Shown one piece after another: positions 1 through 9,814 of a stretch of 64,000 nucleotides of DNA. A program made the translations under genes and the position numbers. The DNA lies in assembly GCF_003010955.1 (NCBI RefSeq), contig NZ_PGGO01000001.1, positions 62,001-126,000 of the forward strand, read 5' to 3'. This DNA is from Phyllobacterium brassicacearum. Lineage in GTDB: Bacteria; Pseudomonadota; Alphaproteobacteria; Rhizobiales; Rhizobiaceae. Within the stretch, counting starts at the first letter, position 1. Each line of letters begins with the position of its first letter. The notes under the pieces were generated by a model. It worked only from the letters and a program-made list of their open reading frames with translations. It made no database searches and was not told where the DNA came from.

Positions 1-2345
1 CGGACGCGTATCACGCGCCGACAGGGAAGACTTACGCCAAAAACCGGGGTGATGCGCGGGGGCGCAACCGGCTTTCCGGCCACGTCAAACTTCTCGCTGA
101 CCCCGCCTACGGCAAGCTCCTTGCCGCGGAGCCGTATCTGCGCCGCGCAATTCCGCCGCTCATCATCGTTTTCCTGCTCGTGCTCGCTGTCGTCCGATCC
201 ATGTCATTGCTCGCATGGCGCGATGATACGGAACGTACAGCGCGTGCAACCCTGTCGATGGCTGCGAGCCATGTTGCCAGCGTCATCGACAATCGACTGA
301 ATTCGTTGGCCCCGAACGGCGGCCAGAAGCTCGATACAGGAGATCTGCAGAATATCATCAGCGAGATGCGCTCGAGTGAACTGATCCCGGAGGGCATGTG
401 GTTTGCCGTTGCAGACGGCGACAGCGACATCATCGTTTCGTCCGATGGCCTTGACCGCTGGCGCACCAGGAACCTCGAAACCTTCGTCACGGAAGGGCAA
501 CCGCTGTTTCTCTTCGGCACAAGGGCTGGGGCGATGCCTGTAAAGGTAGACGGCACCGCGGCCCTCGCTGCTTTCAGCCGCACAAGCGGCGACGCTGGCC
601 AAGGTACTTATGCGGTTTTCGTCACCCAGCCGGTCGAGACAATCTTCGCTGATTGGCGCCGAGTAGTCTCGATCAATGTCACGATGTTTGCCGGCACGGC
701 GACGATCATGCTAATCGTGCTATGCGCCTATTTCAGCCAGGCAGCACGCGCCCAGGATGCGGACGAACTCTATCAGCACACGCAGGCGCGGGTCGATACG
801 GCACTGGCGCGCGGCCGTTGCGGGTTGTGGGATTGGGACATGGCGCGCGGGCGGGTCTACTGGTCGCGATCAATGTATGAGATGCTCGGCTACGAAGCCC
901 ATGATGCCATTCTGTCGCTCGGCGACATCTCCTCGATCATCCACCCCGACGACGACAAGCTCTACAGTGTGGCAGCGCAGGTTGCCGCCGGTGATATCAC
1001 GCAGATGGACCGTGTATTCCGCATGCGCCATGCGGAAGGTCACTGGGTGTGGATGCGGGTACGGGCGCAGGTGGCGGACGCAAACATGGGCGATCTGCAT
1101 CTCGTCGGCGTTGCGGTCGATGTCAGCGAACAGCACCGGTTTGTCCAGGCAACGGCGCAGGCCGACCAGCGCATCCGTGAAGCGATCGAGAGCATTTCCG
1201 AAACCTTCGTTCTGTGGGATGCGGACAACCGCCTGGTCATGTCCAATAGCAAGTTCAACGAATATTCAGGACTTGCCAATGAATGTCTCCTGCCGGGGAT
1301 CAGCCGCGAAGAACTCGAGCCTCGCATACGGGCGGTGGCGTTCGAGAAGCGCATGGCGAACGAACACGGTCGCAACGGCGCACTGACCTTCGAACGGCAA
1401 TTGGCCGATGGCCGCTGGCTGCAGGTCAACGAGCGGCGCACGCAGGACGGCGGTCTCGTCTCCGTTGGTACTGACATTACCCAGCTGAAAGTGCATGAGG
1501 AAAGGCTGGTCGACAGCGAACGTCGGTTGATGGCAACCATTCATGACCTGAGCCTTGCTCGCAAGTCCGAGATCGAGCGTACGTTGGAGCTTACCGAACT
1601 CAACAGCAAATATGCCGTCGAGAAAGAGCGTGCAGAAGCGGCCAACCGCGCGAAGTCCGAATTCCTCGCCAACATGTCGCATGAATTGCGCACGCCGCTC
1701 AACGCCATTATCGGCTTCTCCGAGATCATGCATTCGGGCACTTTCGGCGCCCTCGGTTCTGACCGTTATGTGGAGTACGTTCACGACATCCATACCAGCG
1801 GCAATTACCTTCTCAACGTCATCAACGACATTCTCGACATGTCGAAGATTGAGGCCGGGCATTTCTCCCTGGATCGCGAAGAAATCGACCTCTGCCCGCT
1901 GATCCACGAGACCGTGCGCGTGGTCTCTCTGCAGGCTCAGGAGAAGGAAGTGAAGGTCGAGACTCGGATTGCGGAAAGCGTTACGCTCAATGCCGACCGG
2001 CGTGCCATCAAGCAAATCCTGCTCAACCTCCTGTCGAATGCGGTCAAGTTCACCGATACGGGCGGACGGATCTCGGTCCGCGCACGCAAGGTGTCGGGCG
2101 CTCTTGTCTTTACCATCGAGGACACGGGCTGCGGTATTCCGAAATCGGCGTTGAAGAAAATCGGCCAGCCTTTCGAACAGGTCGCCAACCAGTTCACCAA
2201 GTCGCACGCAGGGTCCGGGCTCGGCCTCGCGATCTCGCGTTCGCTGACAGAGCTGCATGGCGGAGCTCTAAAAATCCGCTCACAAGAGGGTGTCGGCACC
2301 ATTGTATCGGTACGCATCCCGACGCGGGCAACAGAGAACGTCTGA
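1..2345 (+). CDS. pleC: PAS-domain sensor histidine kinase, PleC-like (5' end missing)
   Basis: Membrane sensor kinase whose reading frame is open from the first bases of the window, so the true start lies upstream. Codons before position 180 encode a hydrophobic segment (IPPLIIVFLLVLAVV), the first membrane helix, and a second follows at about 670-735. The order is then a PAS domain (about 800-1130, with IHPDDD), a second PAS-like domain (1150-1490), a coiled linker, a HisKA domain with the phospho-acceptor His in MSHELRTPLNAIIGFSE (about 1675), and a HATPase domain with GCGIP and GSGLGLAIS. The HisKA sequence is of the PleC/DivJ/PdhS type, which controls DivK. PleC rather than another PdhS kinase is inferred from the neighbouring glnE, an arrangement I recall from Sinorhizobium. 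It ends 6 bp from the convergent glnE stop. Confidence 0.85.
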   Translation, partial: DAYHAPTGKTYAKNRGDARGRNRLSGHVKLLADPAYGKLLAAEPYLRRAIPPLIIVFLLVLAVVRSMSLLAWRDDTERTARATLSMAASHVASVIDNRLNSLAPNGGQKLDTGDLQNIISEMRSSELIPEGMWFAVADGDSDIIVSSDGLDRWRTRNLETFVTEGQPLFLFGTRAGAMPVKVDGTAALAAFSRTSGDAGQGTYAVFVTQPVETIFADWRRVVSINVTMFAGTATIMLIVLCAYFSQAARAQDADELYQHTQARVDTALARGRCGLWDWDMARGRVYWSRSMYEMLGYEAHDAILSLGDISSIIHPDDDKLYSVAAQVAAGDITQMDRVFRMRHAEGHWVWMRVRAQVADANMGDLHLVGVAVDVSEQHRFVQATAQADQRIREAIESISETFVLWDADNRLVMSNSKFNEYSGLANECLLPGISREELEPRIRAVAFEKRMANEHGRNGALTFERQLADGRWLQVNERRTQDGGLVSVGTDITQLKVHEERLVDSERRLMATIHDLSLARKSEIERTLELTELNSKYAVEKERAEAANRAKSEFLANMSHELRTPLNAIIGFSEIMHSGTFGALGSDRYVEYVHDIHTSGNYLLNVINDILDMSKIEAGHFSLDREEIDLCPLIHETVRVVSLQAQEKEVKVETRIAESVTLNADRRAIKQILLNLLSNAVKFTDTGGRISVRARKVSGALVFTIEDTGCGIPKSALKKIGQPFEQVANQFTKSHAGSGLGLAISRSLTELHGGALKIRSQEGVGTIVSVRIPTRATENV

Positions 2346-2351
2346 GGCCCC

Positions 2352-5324
2352 TTACTTTGACGATTTCGCCTGATTGCGTGCATCCTTGAGCAGGGTATCG
2401 AAGGTCTTCCGCACCCATTGCGCGGTCTCCGCAAGCTGGCTCTCAACGCGCTCCAGATCGGGCAGGTCGCAGGCGCGACAGAGCAGTTCGGATAGTCCTG
2501 GCGGGAAATCCTCGCGCTTCACGTCGCCGTTCAGGCACAGGCGAATGATCTGGGTGATGCCCGTATAGAGATGGGCCGCTTCGACGAGGCTGTCGGTCAC
2601 GGCTGGATCGGCGAAGTCCGGTTTCAGCTTGGCCAGAACCTCGGCCGTGGGTTGGCCATTCCCTGGCCCGTCGACATTTCCCGTCAGCACGGCAAACTGG
2701 GCAATGAATTCGATGTCGATGATGCCCCCGGCAACGAGCTTCAAATCCCACGCGTCGCTCGGCGGCTTCTCAGCCTCGATCATCGCGCGCATTTCCGCGA
2801 CATCCTTGGCGATCTTCGCCGGATCGCGCGGCAAGCCAAGGATATCGCTGACATCCTTTTCGATTTCGTCAAAGAACGTCCCATCTCCGGCAACTGGGCG
2901 GGCGCGGGTCAGCGCCATATGCTCCCAGGTCCATGCGTCAGTTCGCTGGTACTTGCGAAAGGCGTCGATGTGCGTGGCGACCGGCCCCTTGTTGCCGGAT
3001 GGGCGCAGGCGGAAGTCGACCTCGTAAAGGACGCCTTCCGACGTGGGCGCCGACAGCGCCGCGATCAGTCGCTGGGTCAGGCGCATATAATACTGCGATG
3101 GCGCGAGCCCCTTTTGCCCATCCGACTCCTCGGCGTGCTCATCATGGTCATAGAGCAGGATGAGATCGATATCGGATCCGGCCGTCAGCTCCCGGCTGCC
3201 AAGTTTTCCCATGCCAAGAATGGCAATGCGCCCGCCACTGATCCTGCCATGTTTGCTGGCAAATTCGTCCATGACAGCTTTGAGGGCCCTATCGATGACA
3301 AGATCGGCCAGATGCGAGAAGGCCTTGCCCGCCCGTCCACCGCTGATCGCACCGGTCAACAGCCGGATACCAATAAGAAAGCGATGCTCGGCCGCAAAGA
3401 TGCGCAGGCGGTCAAGGATGTCCTCGTAGACTTTGCACGGGCCGAGGAAACCTTCCAGCCGTTCGGCGAGATAGGCGCGCGTCGGTACATCGGCAAAGAT
3501 CGCCGGATCGAGCATGCCGTCAAAAATATGCGGCTTGCGGGTGATGATGTCGGCGAGCCGTGGCGCAGCGCCCATGATCAAGACCAGGAGGTCGAGCAGG
3601 CGCGGATTGGATTGCAGCAGGCTGAACAGCTGGATGCCTGCCGGCAGTCCTTTGATCATCCCGTCGAAACGCATCAACGCCTCGTCGGCGCGGCTGGTAG
3701 CGCCGAAGGCTTTCAGCAGCACCGGCGTCAACTCGGTCAGGCGCTCGCGTGCCTCCGCCGATTGCGTCGCGCGGTAGCGGCCGAAATGCCAGGTGCGGAT
3801 CACCCGGCAGATATCGCTCGGACGCTCAAAGCCGAATTTCGCCAGCGTCTTCAACGTATCGGGATCGTCGACGTCACCGGTGAACACCAGATTGCCCGCT
3901 TCGCCCGTCAAATCCTGCGCCTGCTCGAACAGCGCAGCGTAGTGGGTTTCGACAGTCTTCAGCGCCGCGCGAAAATCATCGGCAAAGGTCTCGCCATCGC
4001 GGTAGCCCATCATGTGGGCGACACGCAGAAAATTCTCGTCGTCTTCCGGCAGCATATGGGTCTGCTCGTCGGCAATCATCTGGATCCGGTGTTCGACATC
4101 GCGCAAGAACCCATATTTCTCCGCCAGCGTGTCGCGTGCCTCCTCGCTGATCCAGCCGAGGCCATGCAGCGCACCCAACATCTCGACTGTGCGGGAACCA
4201 CGCAGTTTCGGAAAACGGCCACCGGCGATCAATTGCTGCGTTTGCACAAAAAACTCGATCTCGCGGATACCGCCCCGGCCAAGCTTCACATTGTGACCGC
4301 GCACGGCAATCTCGCCATGCCCCTTGTGCACATGGATCTGCCGCTTGATGGAGTGGACGTCGGCAATTGCCGCATAGTCGAGATATTTGCGCCAGACGTA
4401 GGGAGCAAGCTCTGCAACCACACGCTTTCCGGCATCAATATCGCCTGCAACCGGCCGCGCCTTGATCATGGCCGCACGCTCCCAGTTCTGGCCACGTCCC
4501 TCGTAATAGTTGATGGCGGCGCCAACGGGGATGGCGAGCGGGGTTGAACCCGGATCGGGCCGCAACCGCAAGTCGGTGCGAAAGACATAGCCGTCGGCGG
4601 TACGGTCCTGCAGGATGCGAACGAGACGCCGCGTCAGCCGCGAGAAAGTTTCCACACATTCGTATGGATCAGTGATGGCCGGGCTATGCTCGTCGATGAA
4701 GACAATCAAATCGATATCCGAAGAATAATTCAGTTCGAAGGCGCCGAATTTCCCCATCGCGAGAATGATCCAACCGGAGTTCTTATCCGGATGTTTGAGA
4801 TCAGGGAGCTTGAGCTTGCCGGCCTCATGCGCGTCACGCAGCAGAAAACGCACTGCGGCGCCAAGACACTCTTCGGCGAGCCGAGACAGCCAGAACGTCG
4901 CCTCCGAGGTCACAAATTGACCAGACAGATCGCCCAATGCAATGAGCACATGGCCTTTGAGCTTTGATTGCCGAAGCGCAGTCATCAGGCCGGCTTCGGT
5001 AACATCGTCGCCCTCGCTCGTCGCTGCGATTTCCAGCATCAACGCCTCAAGTCGCCTGGACAGGGGTATTTCGAAAAGCGGTTCAATGATTTGCGGGCGA
5101 CGCAACAGAATGGCGCGTAGGTAGGGGGAGAGGTCGAGGACTGCTGCAACAAAGGCGGCGGCGGGCTTGTTGGCTGTCAGTGTACCGGTGCCGGAACATT
5201 CCTTTTCCGCCGCGCGCTTAAGAAATTCATGGAGCAGGGTCTCGGCGTTCTGTTTGTCCAAAGGTTCCAGATCGCGCAAGGCTTGCGCAAAGAATGGCGC
5301 GTCAGTTGCCGCTCCGGAACTCAT
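2352..5324 (-). CDS. glnE: Bifunctional glutamine synthetase adenylyltransferase/deadenylyltransferase
   Basis: GlnE switches glutamine synthetase off and on by adding or removing AMP on a tyrosine, in response to the PII protein; it is cytosolic. At 990 residues it has the normal length. Two nucleotidyltransferase halves are visible: the N-terminal one with NYSSDIDLIVFIDE (about residues 200-215) and the C-terminal one with TAGSDIDLILLYDHD (about 715-730), each keeping the DxD metal-binding pair. The start codon overlaps the stop of the upstream histidine kinase by 4 bp (ATGA), so it is probably translated from the same message as the two-component genes. The 3' end converges on the PleC-like gene with a 6 bp gap and no room for a hairpin. 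Confidence 0.97.
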   Translation of the reverse strand: MSSGAATDAPFFAQALRDLEPLDKQNAETLLHEFLKRAAEKECSGTGTLTANKPAAAFVAAVLDLSPYLRAILLRRPQIIEPLFEIPLSRRLEALMLEIAATSEGDDVTEAGLMTALRQSKLKGHVLIALGDLSGQFVTSEATFWLSRLAEECLGAAVRFLLRDAHEAGKLKLPDLKHPDKNSGWIILAMGKFGAFELNYSSDIDLIVFIDEHSPAITDPYECVETFSRLTRRLVRILQDRTADGYVFRTDLRLRPDPGSTPLAIPVGAAINYYEGRGQNWERAAMIKARPVAGDIDAGKRVVAELAPYVWRKYLDYAAIADVHSIKRQIHVHKGHGEIAVRGHNVKLGRGGIREIEFFVQTQQLIAGGRFPKLRGSRTVEMLGALHGLGWISEEARDTLAEKYGFLRDVEHRIQMIADEQTHMLPEDDENFLRVAHMMGYRDGETFADDFRAALKTVETHYAALFEQAQDLTGEAGNLVFTGDVDDPDTLKTLAKFGFERPSDICRVIRTWHFGRYRATQSAEARERLTELTPVLLKAFGATSRADEALMRFDGMIKGLPAGIQLFSLLQSNPRLLDLLVLIMGAAPRLADIITRKPHIFDGMLDPAIFADVPTRAYLAERLEGFLGPCKVYEDILDRLRIFAAEHRFLIGIRLLTGAISGGRAGKAFSHLADLVIDRALKAVMDEFASKHGRISGGRIAILGMGKLGSRELTAGSDIDLILLYDHDEHAEESDGQKGLAPSQYYMRLTQRLIAALSAPTSEGVLYEVDFRLRPSGNKGPVATHIDAFRKYQRTDAWTWEHMALTRARPVAGDGTFFDEIEKDVSDILGLPRDPAKIAKDVAEMRAMIEAEKPPSDAWDLKLVAGGIIDIEFIAQFAVLTGNVDGPGNGQPTAEVLAKLKPDFADPAVTDSLVEAAHLYTGITQIIRLCLNGDVKREDFPPGLSELLCRACDLPDLERVESQLAETAQWVRKTFDTLLKDARNQAKSSK

Positions 5325-6721
5325 GCATTCTCCTCTCCTACCGGAAAAACGAGGACGGCCCGCAGCCCCGGCGCATTGTCAGTCAACTCCAATGTGCCAC
5401 CGTGCAATTTCATAACGGCCTTGGCAAGACTGAGGCCGAGCCCTGAGCCCGGCTGCGAGCGGCTTTCCTCCAGACGCACAAACCGTTCCGTCGCGCGCGT
5501 CACCTGGTCTTCCGGTATTCCCGGCCCGTTGTCCGCGACCGTCACCTTGACCTTGCCGCCCTCTTTTTCGACTGAGAGTGTGACCTCGACAGGGTTCTCC
5601 CCGCCGCCGGCATATTTGATCGCGTTGTCGACCAAATTGGAAATGGTCTGGCCGACCAGTTCGCGGTTCGCCTTGACCTGATTTTGATCCATCGTGCCCA
5701 GGACAAGTTTGACGCCCGCGTCCTCAGCCAAGGGTTCATAGAGCTCGAACACATCCCCAACGATGGTCGACAATGGTATTTGCTCCATCGTTTCGGTCGA
5801 ATAGCCGGATTCCAGCCGGGAAATCATCAGGATGGCGTTGAAGGTGCGGATCAGCTGGTCCGAGTCGCTGATCATGCCTTCCATGGCAGCGCGCCACGCT
5901 TTGGTGGTCTTGGCATTCGAAAGTGCCGACTCGGCGCGATTATGCATGCGTGTCAGCGGCGTTTTCAGGTCGTGGGCAATATTATCGGAGACGTGCCTTA
6001 CGCCCTCGTTCAATTCCTGAATGCGTGCGAGCATGCCATTGAGGTTTTCCGCCAGGCGGTCAAATTCATCGCCGGACCCGCTTACCGGAAGCCGTCCGGC
6101 CAGATCACCACCCATGATACGCTGCGACGCCACTGAAACTTCATCGATCCGTTGCAAGGCGCGCCGGCCAACGAAGAACCAGATCAGGAATGCGCCAACG
6201 CCCATGATGCCGAGCGCCGCCATGAGCGCCCGGCGCACGACCAGGCGGACCTGCTCGGGCTCGCCAAGATCGCGGCCGACCATGACCCGGATGCCGTTGG
6301 GCATGACAATCACGCGCGCGATGGCGGTGTGCATTTGCGGATCGTTTCCTTCGCCATACCGCTCATAGGTGATAGGACGCTCTATCCAGCCTTCATTCTG
6401 CAGCACGCCGATCTCGATGCTCTGGACATTGCCGGCGACGATCCGGCCTGCCGGATCAGCAACAAGATAAAGGTAAGCTCCAGGCTGGCGGCCGCGCCGG
6501 TCGATCGAGCGGACGAGACCGGCAATGCCGCCACGTTCGTAGGCCTGGCCGATGCTCTCTATTTCTTCATTGACGGCCGTTTCGGTCTGCGTCGTCAGCA
6601 GCCGAACCGAAAGGCTGGTCATGTAGAAAACGAGGACAAGTGCGCACACCGTGAACAGAAGCAGATAGAGCGCTGACAGCCGCACCGCCGTCATTTTCAT
6701 CATGGCACGGAAACGGCTCAT
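5321..6721 (-). CDS. HAMP-domain sensor histidine kinase of OmpR-type pair
   Basis: Inner-membrane sensor kinase of 466 residues. An N-terminal helix (SALYLLLFTVCALVLVFYM) is followed by a periplasmic sensor of about 130 residues, a second helix (LMAALGIMGVGAFLIWFFV), a HAMP segment, the HisKA box (NIAHDLKTPLTRM, phospho-His about residue 256) and a HATPase with DNGPGIP and GSGLGLSLAKA. It overlaps the upstream response regulator stop and the downstream glnE start by 4 bp each, so the three genes are translationally coupled. The stimulus is unknown. The arrangement degP / regulator / kinase / glnE is, from memory, conserved in rhizobia. This pair is distinct from the FeuP/FeuQ-like pair at 17-20 kb. 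Confidence 0.93.
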   Translation of the reverse strand: MSRFRAMMKMTAVRLSALYLLLFTVCALVLVFYMTSLSVRLLTTQTETAVNEEIESIGQAYERGGIAGLVRSIDRRGRQPGAYLYLVADPAGRIVAGNVQSIEIGVLQNEGWIERPITYERYGEGNDPQMHTAIARVIVMPNGIRVMVGRDLGEPEQVRLVVRRALMAALGIMGVGAFLIWFFVGRRALQRIDEVSVASQRIMGGDLAGRLPVSGSGDEFDRLAENLNGMLARIQELNEGVRHVSDNIAHDLKTPLTRMHNRAESALSNAKTTKAWRAAMEGMISDSDQLIRTFNAILMISRLESGYSTETMEQIPLSTIVGDVFELYEPLAEDAGVKLVLGTMDQNQVKANRELVGQTISNLVDNAIKYAGGGENPVEVTLSVEKEGGKVKVTVADNGPGIPEDQVTRATERFVRLEESRSQPGSGLGLSLAKAVMKLHGGTLELTDNAPGLRAVLVFPVGEENA

Positions 6722-7410
6722 GCATTGGTCCCAGTGGGGGATGCTTTCAGCATGTAGCCGGCTCCGCGTACGGTATGAAGCAGCGGGGTGTCGAAACCCT
6801 TCTCGATCTTGCCGCGAAGCCGCGAGACGTGCACGTCGATGACATTGGTCTGCGGGTCGAAATGATAATCCCAGACATGTTCGAGAAGCATGGTTCGAGT
6901 GACGACCTGCCCCGCATGGCGCATCAGATATTCGAGCAGCCGGAATTCACGCGGTTGCAGCACAATGTTTTGCCCGGCACGTCTCGCCGTATGGGACAGC
7001 CTGTCGAGTTCGAGATCGCCGACCCGGTAGATCGTCTCCGCCTCCTTCGGGCTGGATCGCCTTTGCAACACTTCGATCCGGGCAAGCAATTCAGAAAAGG
7101 CATAGGGTTTGGTCAGGTAATCGTCGCCGCCGGCGCGCAGGCCCGTCACACGATCATCCACCTGACCGAGCGCCGAGAGAATCAGCGCCGGGGTATCGTT
7201 TCCCTGGGCGCGAAGGGCCGCGACCACCGAAAGACCATCCCGGCGCGGCAGCATACGGTCGACGATAAGAGCGTCGTAACTCCCCTGCTCCGCCAGGGTA
7301 TAGCCAGTTTCGCCATCGCCTGCGACATCGGCGGAATGACCCGCCTCGGCGAAAGCCTTCTCCAGATAGCGTGCCGCTTCGCGGTCATCTTCAATAACGA
7401 GAATCTTCAT
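6718..7410 (-). CDS. OmpR/PhoB-family response regulator
   Basis: DNA-binding response regulator of 230 residues, partner of the kinase encoded just downstream. The receiver domain has the acidic pair (VIEDDRE), the phospho-acceptor Asp in ALIVDRMLPRRDG (about residue 51) and the conserved Lys in YLTKPYAFSELLARI (about 101). A C-terminal winged helix follows (LQPREFRLLEYLMRHAGQVV to VHVSRLRGKIEKGF). The 161 bp between this gene and degP contains the degP terminator, so the regulator probably has its own promoter in the region just after that hairpin. Confidence 0.94.
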   Translation of the reverse strand: MKILVIEDDREAARYLEKAFAEAGHSADVAGDGETGYTLAEQGSYDALIVDRMLPRRDGLSVVAALRAQGNDTPALILSALGQVDDRVTGLRAGGDDYLTKPYAFSELLARIEVLQRRSSPKEAETIYRVGDLELDRLSHTARRAGQNIVLQPREFRLLEYLMRHAGQVVTRTMLLEHVWDYHFDPQTNVIDVHVSRLRGKIEKGFDTPLLHTVRGAGYMLKASPTGTNA

Positions 7411-7465
7411 GGCACAATACTAAGCCAGTTTTACTGAGTGAGTTAAGGGCAACGCCCGAACGGGT

Positions 7466-7510
7466 CGAAAAGAAAAGTGGGCGGCAGATTATCGAAGGAT
7501 CTGCCGCCCG
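7466..7510 (-). terminator. Rho-independent terminator of degP
   Basis: A perfect 11 bp stem (GGGCGGCAGAT at 7479-7489 pairing with 7499-7509) with a 9 nt loop. Read on the minus strand it is followed by CTTTTCTTTTC. It lies between degP and the response regulator, which separates their transcription. Confidence 0.85.
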
Positions 7511-7571
7511 TATGCTTTGGCGCTAGCGGGGCTGGGTGTGCAGCGCCGCAGCAACTCTTGCCCGTTGCGGG

Positions 7572-9104
7572 TTAGCCCTGGTTGATAGGCAGTGCAACGA
7601 ACCGTGACTGGTCGTTGGTCTGCACCTGCAGGAGCACCGCCTTGCGGCCAGTCTTGGTCGCCTCGGCAATCGCCGCGTCGATGTCACCGCCGTTCTTCAC
7701 GGGCTTGTTGTTGACCGAGACGATGATGTCGCCCGTCGTGATGCCCTTGTCGGCCGCATCGCCCTGACGATCCACATCCGTCACCACAACACCCTTGCCG
7801 TCATCGGAAGGCATGACTGTCAAACCGTAGTTGTCGAGCGCAGACTCCTTCGACTGGTCCTCCTGCTGTGGTGCATTCGACGCTTGGCTGTCGTCCTGCG
7901 GATAAGGCTTGATCGCAACATTGATCGATTTGGCTTCACCCTTGTGCCAGACTGTCAGCTCGGCATCCTTGCCCGCACTGATCGCCGCAATCTTCTTGGC
8001 GAGGTCACGTGGATCGGCGACTGTTTCGCCATTGACGGCGGTGATCACATCGCCAGCAACGATGCCAGCCTTGGCAGCAGGACCATCAGCCTGCGGCTCG
8101 GCAACGAGGGCACCCTTTTCTTCAGACAAGCCGAGCGATTCAGCGATTTCCTTGTTCACCGGCTGAATTTGCACGCCGATCCAGCCGCGCGAAACCGTGC
8201 CTGTCTTGATCAGCTGGTCGACAACATTCTTGGCGGTCGTCGCCGGGATGGCGAACGCAATACCAACACTGCCACCCGATGGAGAGAAGATCGCCGTATT
8301 GATGCCCACCACTTCGCCGTTCAGGTTAAAGGCCGGACCACCGGAATTGCCGCGATTAACTGCAGCATCGATCTGCAGGAAGTCATCGTAGGGGCCTGCA
8401 CCGATATCACGGCCACGCGCCGAAACGATACCGGCCGTCACAGTGCCACCGAGACCGAATGGATTGCCAACCGCAACCACCCATTGTCCAACGCGGATCT
8501 GATTATCATCGCCGAAGGAAACATAAGTGAACTTGCGCTTATCATCGACCTTGAGCACTGCGAGATCGGTACGCTTGTCCTTGCCGATCAGCTTGGCATC
8601 GAGCTCGGTGCCATCGTTCAGAACGACAGTATAGGCACTGCCATCCTCGACGACATGGTTGTTGGTAACGAGATAGCCATCCTCGGAGATGAAGAAGCCG
8701 GAGCCCTGAGCTGTCGGACGGACGCGGTCAGGCCGGTGCTGGTCACGAGGCGACTTGCGCGGTTCCATGCCGCGCTGGCCAGGACGCTGGCCGGGGCCAC
8801 CGAAATCATAGAAGAAGCGCTTAAGCGGATGATCGTCCGGCAGCTGATCCATGCCAGGGAAACCCGAACCATCATCGGATGCCTGGGCGACAGCGCTCTT
8901 GACGCGAACACTCACAACTGCGGGGCTGACCTTTTCAACGACATCGGCAAAACCGGGCTGCTGGGCCGAATCGACGCGCACAGCCTCGGCTTGCGCCGGA
9001 ACGATAGCGCTCAGCGGACCGGTTGCCAGGAAGCCCCCGACGAGCGCTGAGGACAACAGGGCGGCTGCAATGCCCTTGCGGTAGGATGAGGACTTGTTTG
9101 ACAT
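7572..9104 (-). CDS. degP: Periplasmic Do-family serine protease DegP
   Basis: Envelope protease/chaperone of 510 residues. The start chosen is the ATG at 9104, preceded by AAGGAGATACATTT; the frame is open further upstream but has no better start. An N-terminal signal sequence (GIAAALLSSALVGGFLATG ... AQAEA) directs export. The S1C protease domain has His in VTNNHVVEDG, Asp in KRTDLAVLKV and Ser in NRGNSGGPAF. Two PDZ domains follow (about residues 290-380 and 410-500). A stretch between the signal and the protease domain is rich in charged and Gly/Pro residues. It degrades or refolds misfolded periplasmic proteins. It is monocistronic by the evidence of its own terminator. Confidence 0.96.
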   Translation of the reverse strand: MSNKSSSYRKGIAAALLSSALVGGFLATGPLSAIVPAQAEAVRVDSAQQPGFADVVEKVSPAVVSVRVKSAVAQASDDGSGFPGMDQLPDDHPLKRFFYDFGGPGQRPGQRGMEPRKSPRDQHRPDRVRPTAQGSGFFISEDGYLVTNNHVVEDGSAYTVVLNDGTELDAKLIGKDKRTDLAVLKVDDKRKFTYVSFGDDNQIRVGQWVVAVGNPFGLGGTVTAGIVSARGRDIGAGPYDDFLQIDAAVNRGNSGGPAFNLNGEVVGINTAIFSPSGGSVGIAFAIPATTAKNVVDQLIKTGTVSRGWIGVQIQPVNKEIAESLGLSEEKGALVAEPQADGPAAKAGIVAGDVITAVNGETVADPRDLAKKIAAISAGKDAELTVWHKGEAKSINVAIKPYPQDDSQASNAPQQEDQSKESALDNYGLTVMPSDDGKGVVVTDVDRQGDAADKGITTGDIIVSVNNKPVKNGGDIDAAIAEATKTGRKAVLLQVQTNDQSRFVALPINQG

Positions 9105-9232
9105 AAATGTATCTCCTTGAGGCGTTCGATCGACATTGCGATCGCTATATACCAACAGTGATACAGATAAGAACGTTACCCAGCCATTTCCGCAACATGA
9201 CAAATTTGTAAGGTTGCGGCGAACTGCCGGCA

Positions 9233-9814
9233 TCACTTGATCGCCGCAAGTGCTTCCGCCAAGCCGTCCAACGGCGCACCGAAGGCAAGCGCCGCTTCGG
9301 GATCGGCTTCATAGGAGATTTGTGCCGTTACCGCTTTGGCGATCTGTTCGCGCAAGACTGGCCCAACTGGAAAAAGGGCAATGCACACGCTCGCGTCGCA
9401 AGCGTGGGTTGCGGCGGTCACTGGCGTCTCGCAGCCGGGAAATTTCAAGGTCACCGGCTTGTTCTGGCCAAGGTTTGGACGGGTTCGCAGGATCATCATC
9501 GGTTTGCCGCCCTCGGTGGCCGCCAGCGACCAGGAGAAGGCGAACTGCCCTTCGCCGTCCAAAATTGTTTGCGTGATATTGCAGACCTTTTTCATCGTCT
9601 TGAGATTTTCGTCGCAGATCAATGTCCAGTTCTCAAACGGCTGGATCATGCGGCGAAAGCGGCCGATCTCGGCGCCTTGCGGCACGCTCACCTCGGAAGG
9701 CTTGATGCTGTAACCCGAGTTTGAGAGCTCGTGTCCGGCAGCGGGCGGGGACAACAAACCGGACAGGAGCAGGCAAGCCAGGGAAATGGGGCGTTTCAAT
9801 GCTTGCCTGATCAT
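9233..9814 (-). CDS. Invasion-associated locus B (IalB) family exported protein
   Basis: Exported protein of 193 residues if translated from the ATG at 9814; a TTG 27 bp upstream is the alternative. An N-terminal signal (ISLACLLLSGLLSPPAAG) is followed by the IalB-type domain: FENWTLICDEN, KKVCNITQ and CDASVCIALFPV, with paired cysteines typical of this periplasmic family. IalB was named in Bartonella for a role in erythrocyte invasion; in free-living rhizobia its role is unknown. Its stop lies 128 bp upstream of the degP start and both are on the minus strand. Confidence 0.8.
   Translation of the reverse strand: MIRQALKRPISLACLLLSGLLSPPAAGHELSNSGYSIKPSEVSVPQGAEIGRFRRMIQPFENWTLICDENLKTMKKVCNITQTILDGEGQFAFSWSLAATEGGKPMMILRTRPNLGQNKPVTLKFPGCETPVTAATHACDASVCIALFPVGPVLREQIAKAVTAQISYEADPEAALAFGAPLDGLAEALAAIK

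Noticed and set aside
2571-4547. 658-codon plus-strand open frame
   Set aside because: It is antisense to glnE, which has full family motifs; the frame is open only because of high GC content.
7411-7571. Possible FeuN-like gene upstream of the degP-linked response regulator
   Set aside because: The gap of 161 bp holds the degP terminator and no open frame; the FeuN-like gene is at 19917-20171 instead.
7884-9050. 388-codon plus-strand open frame
   Set aside because: Antisense to degP; the sequence has no recognisable domain and mirrors the codon bias of degP.
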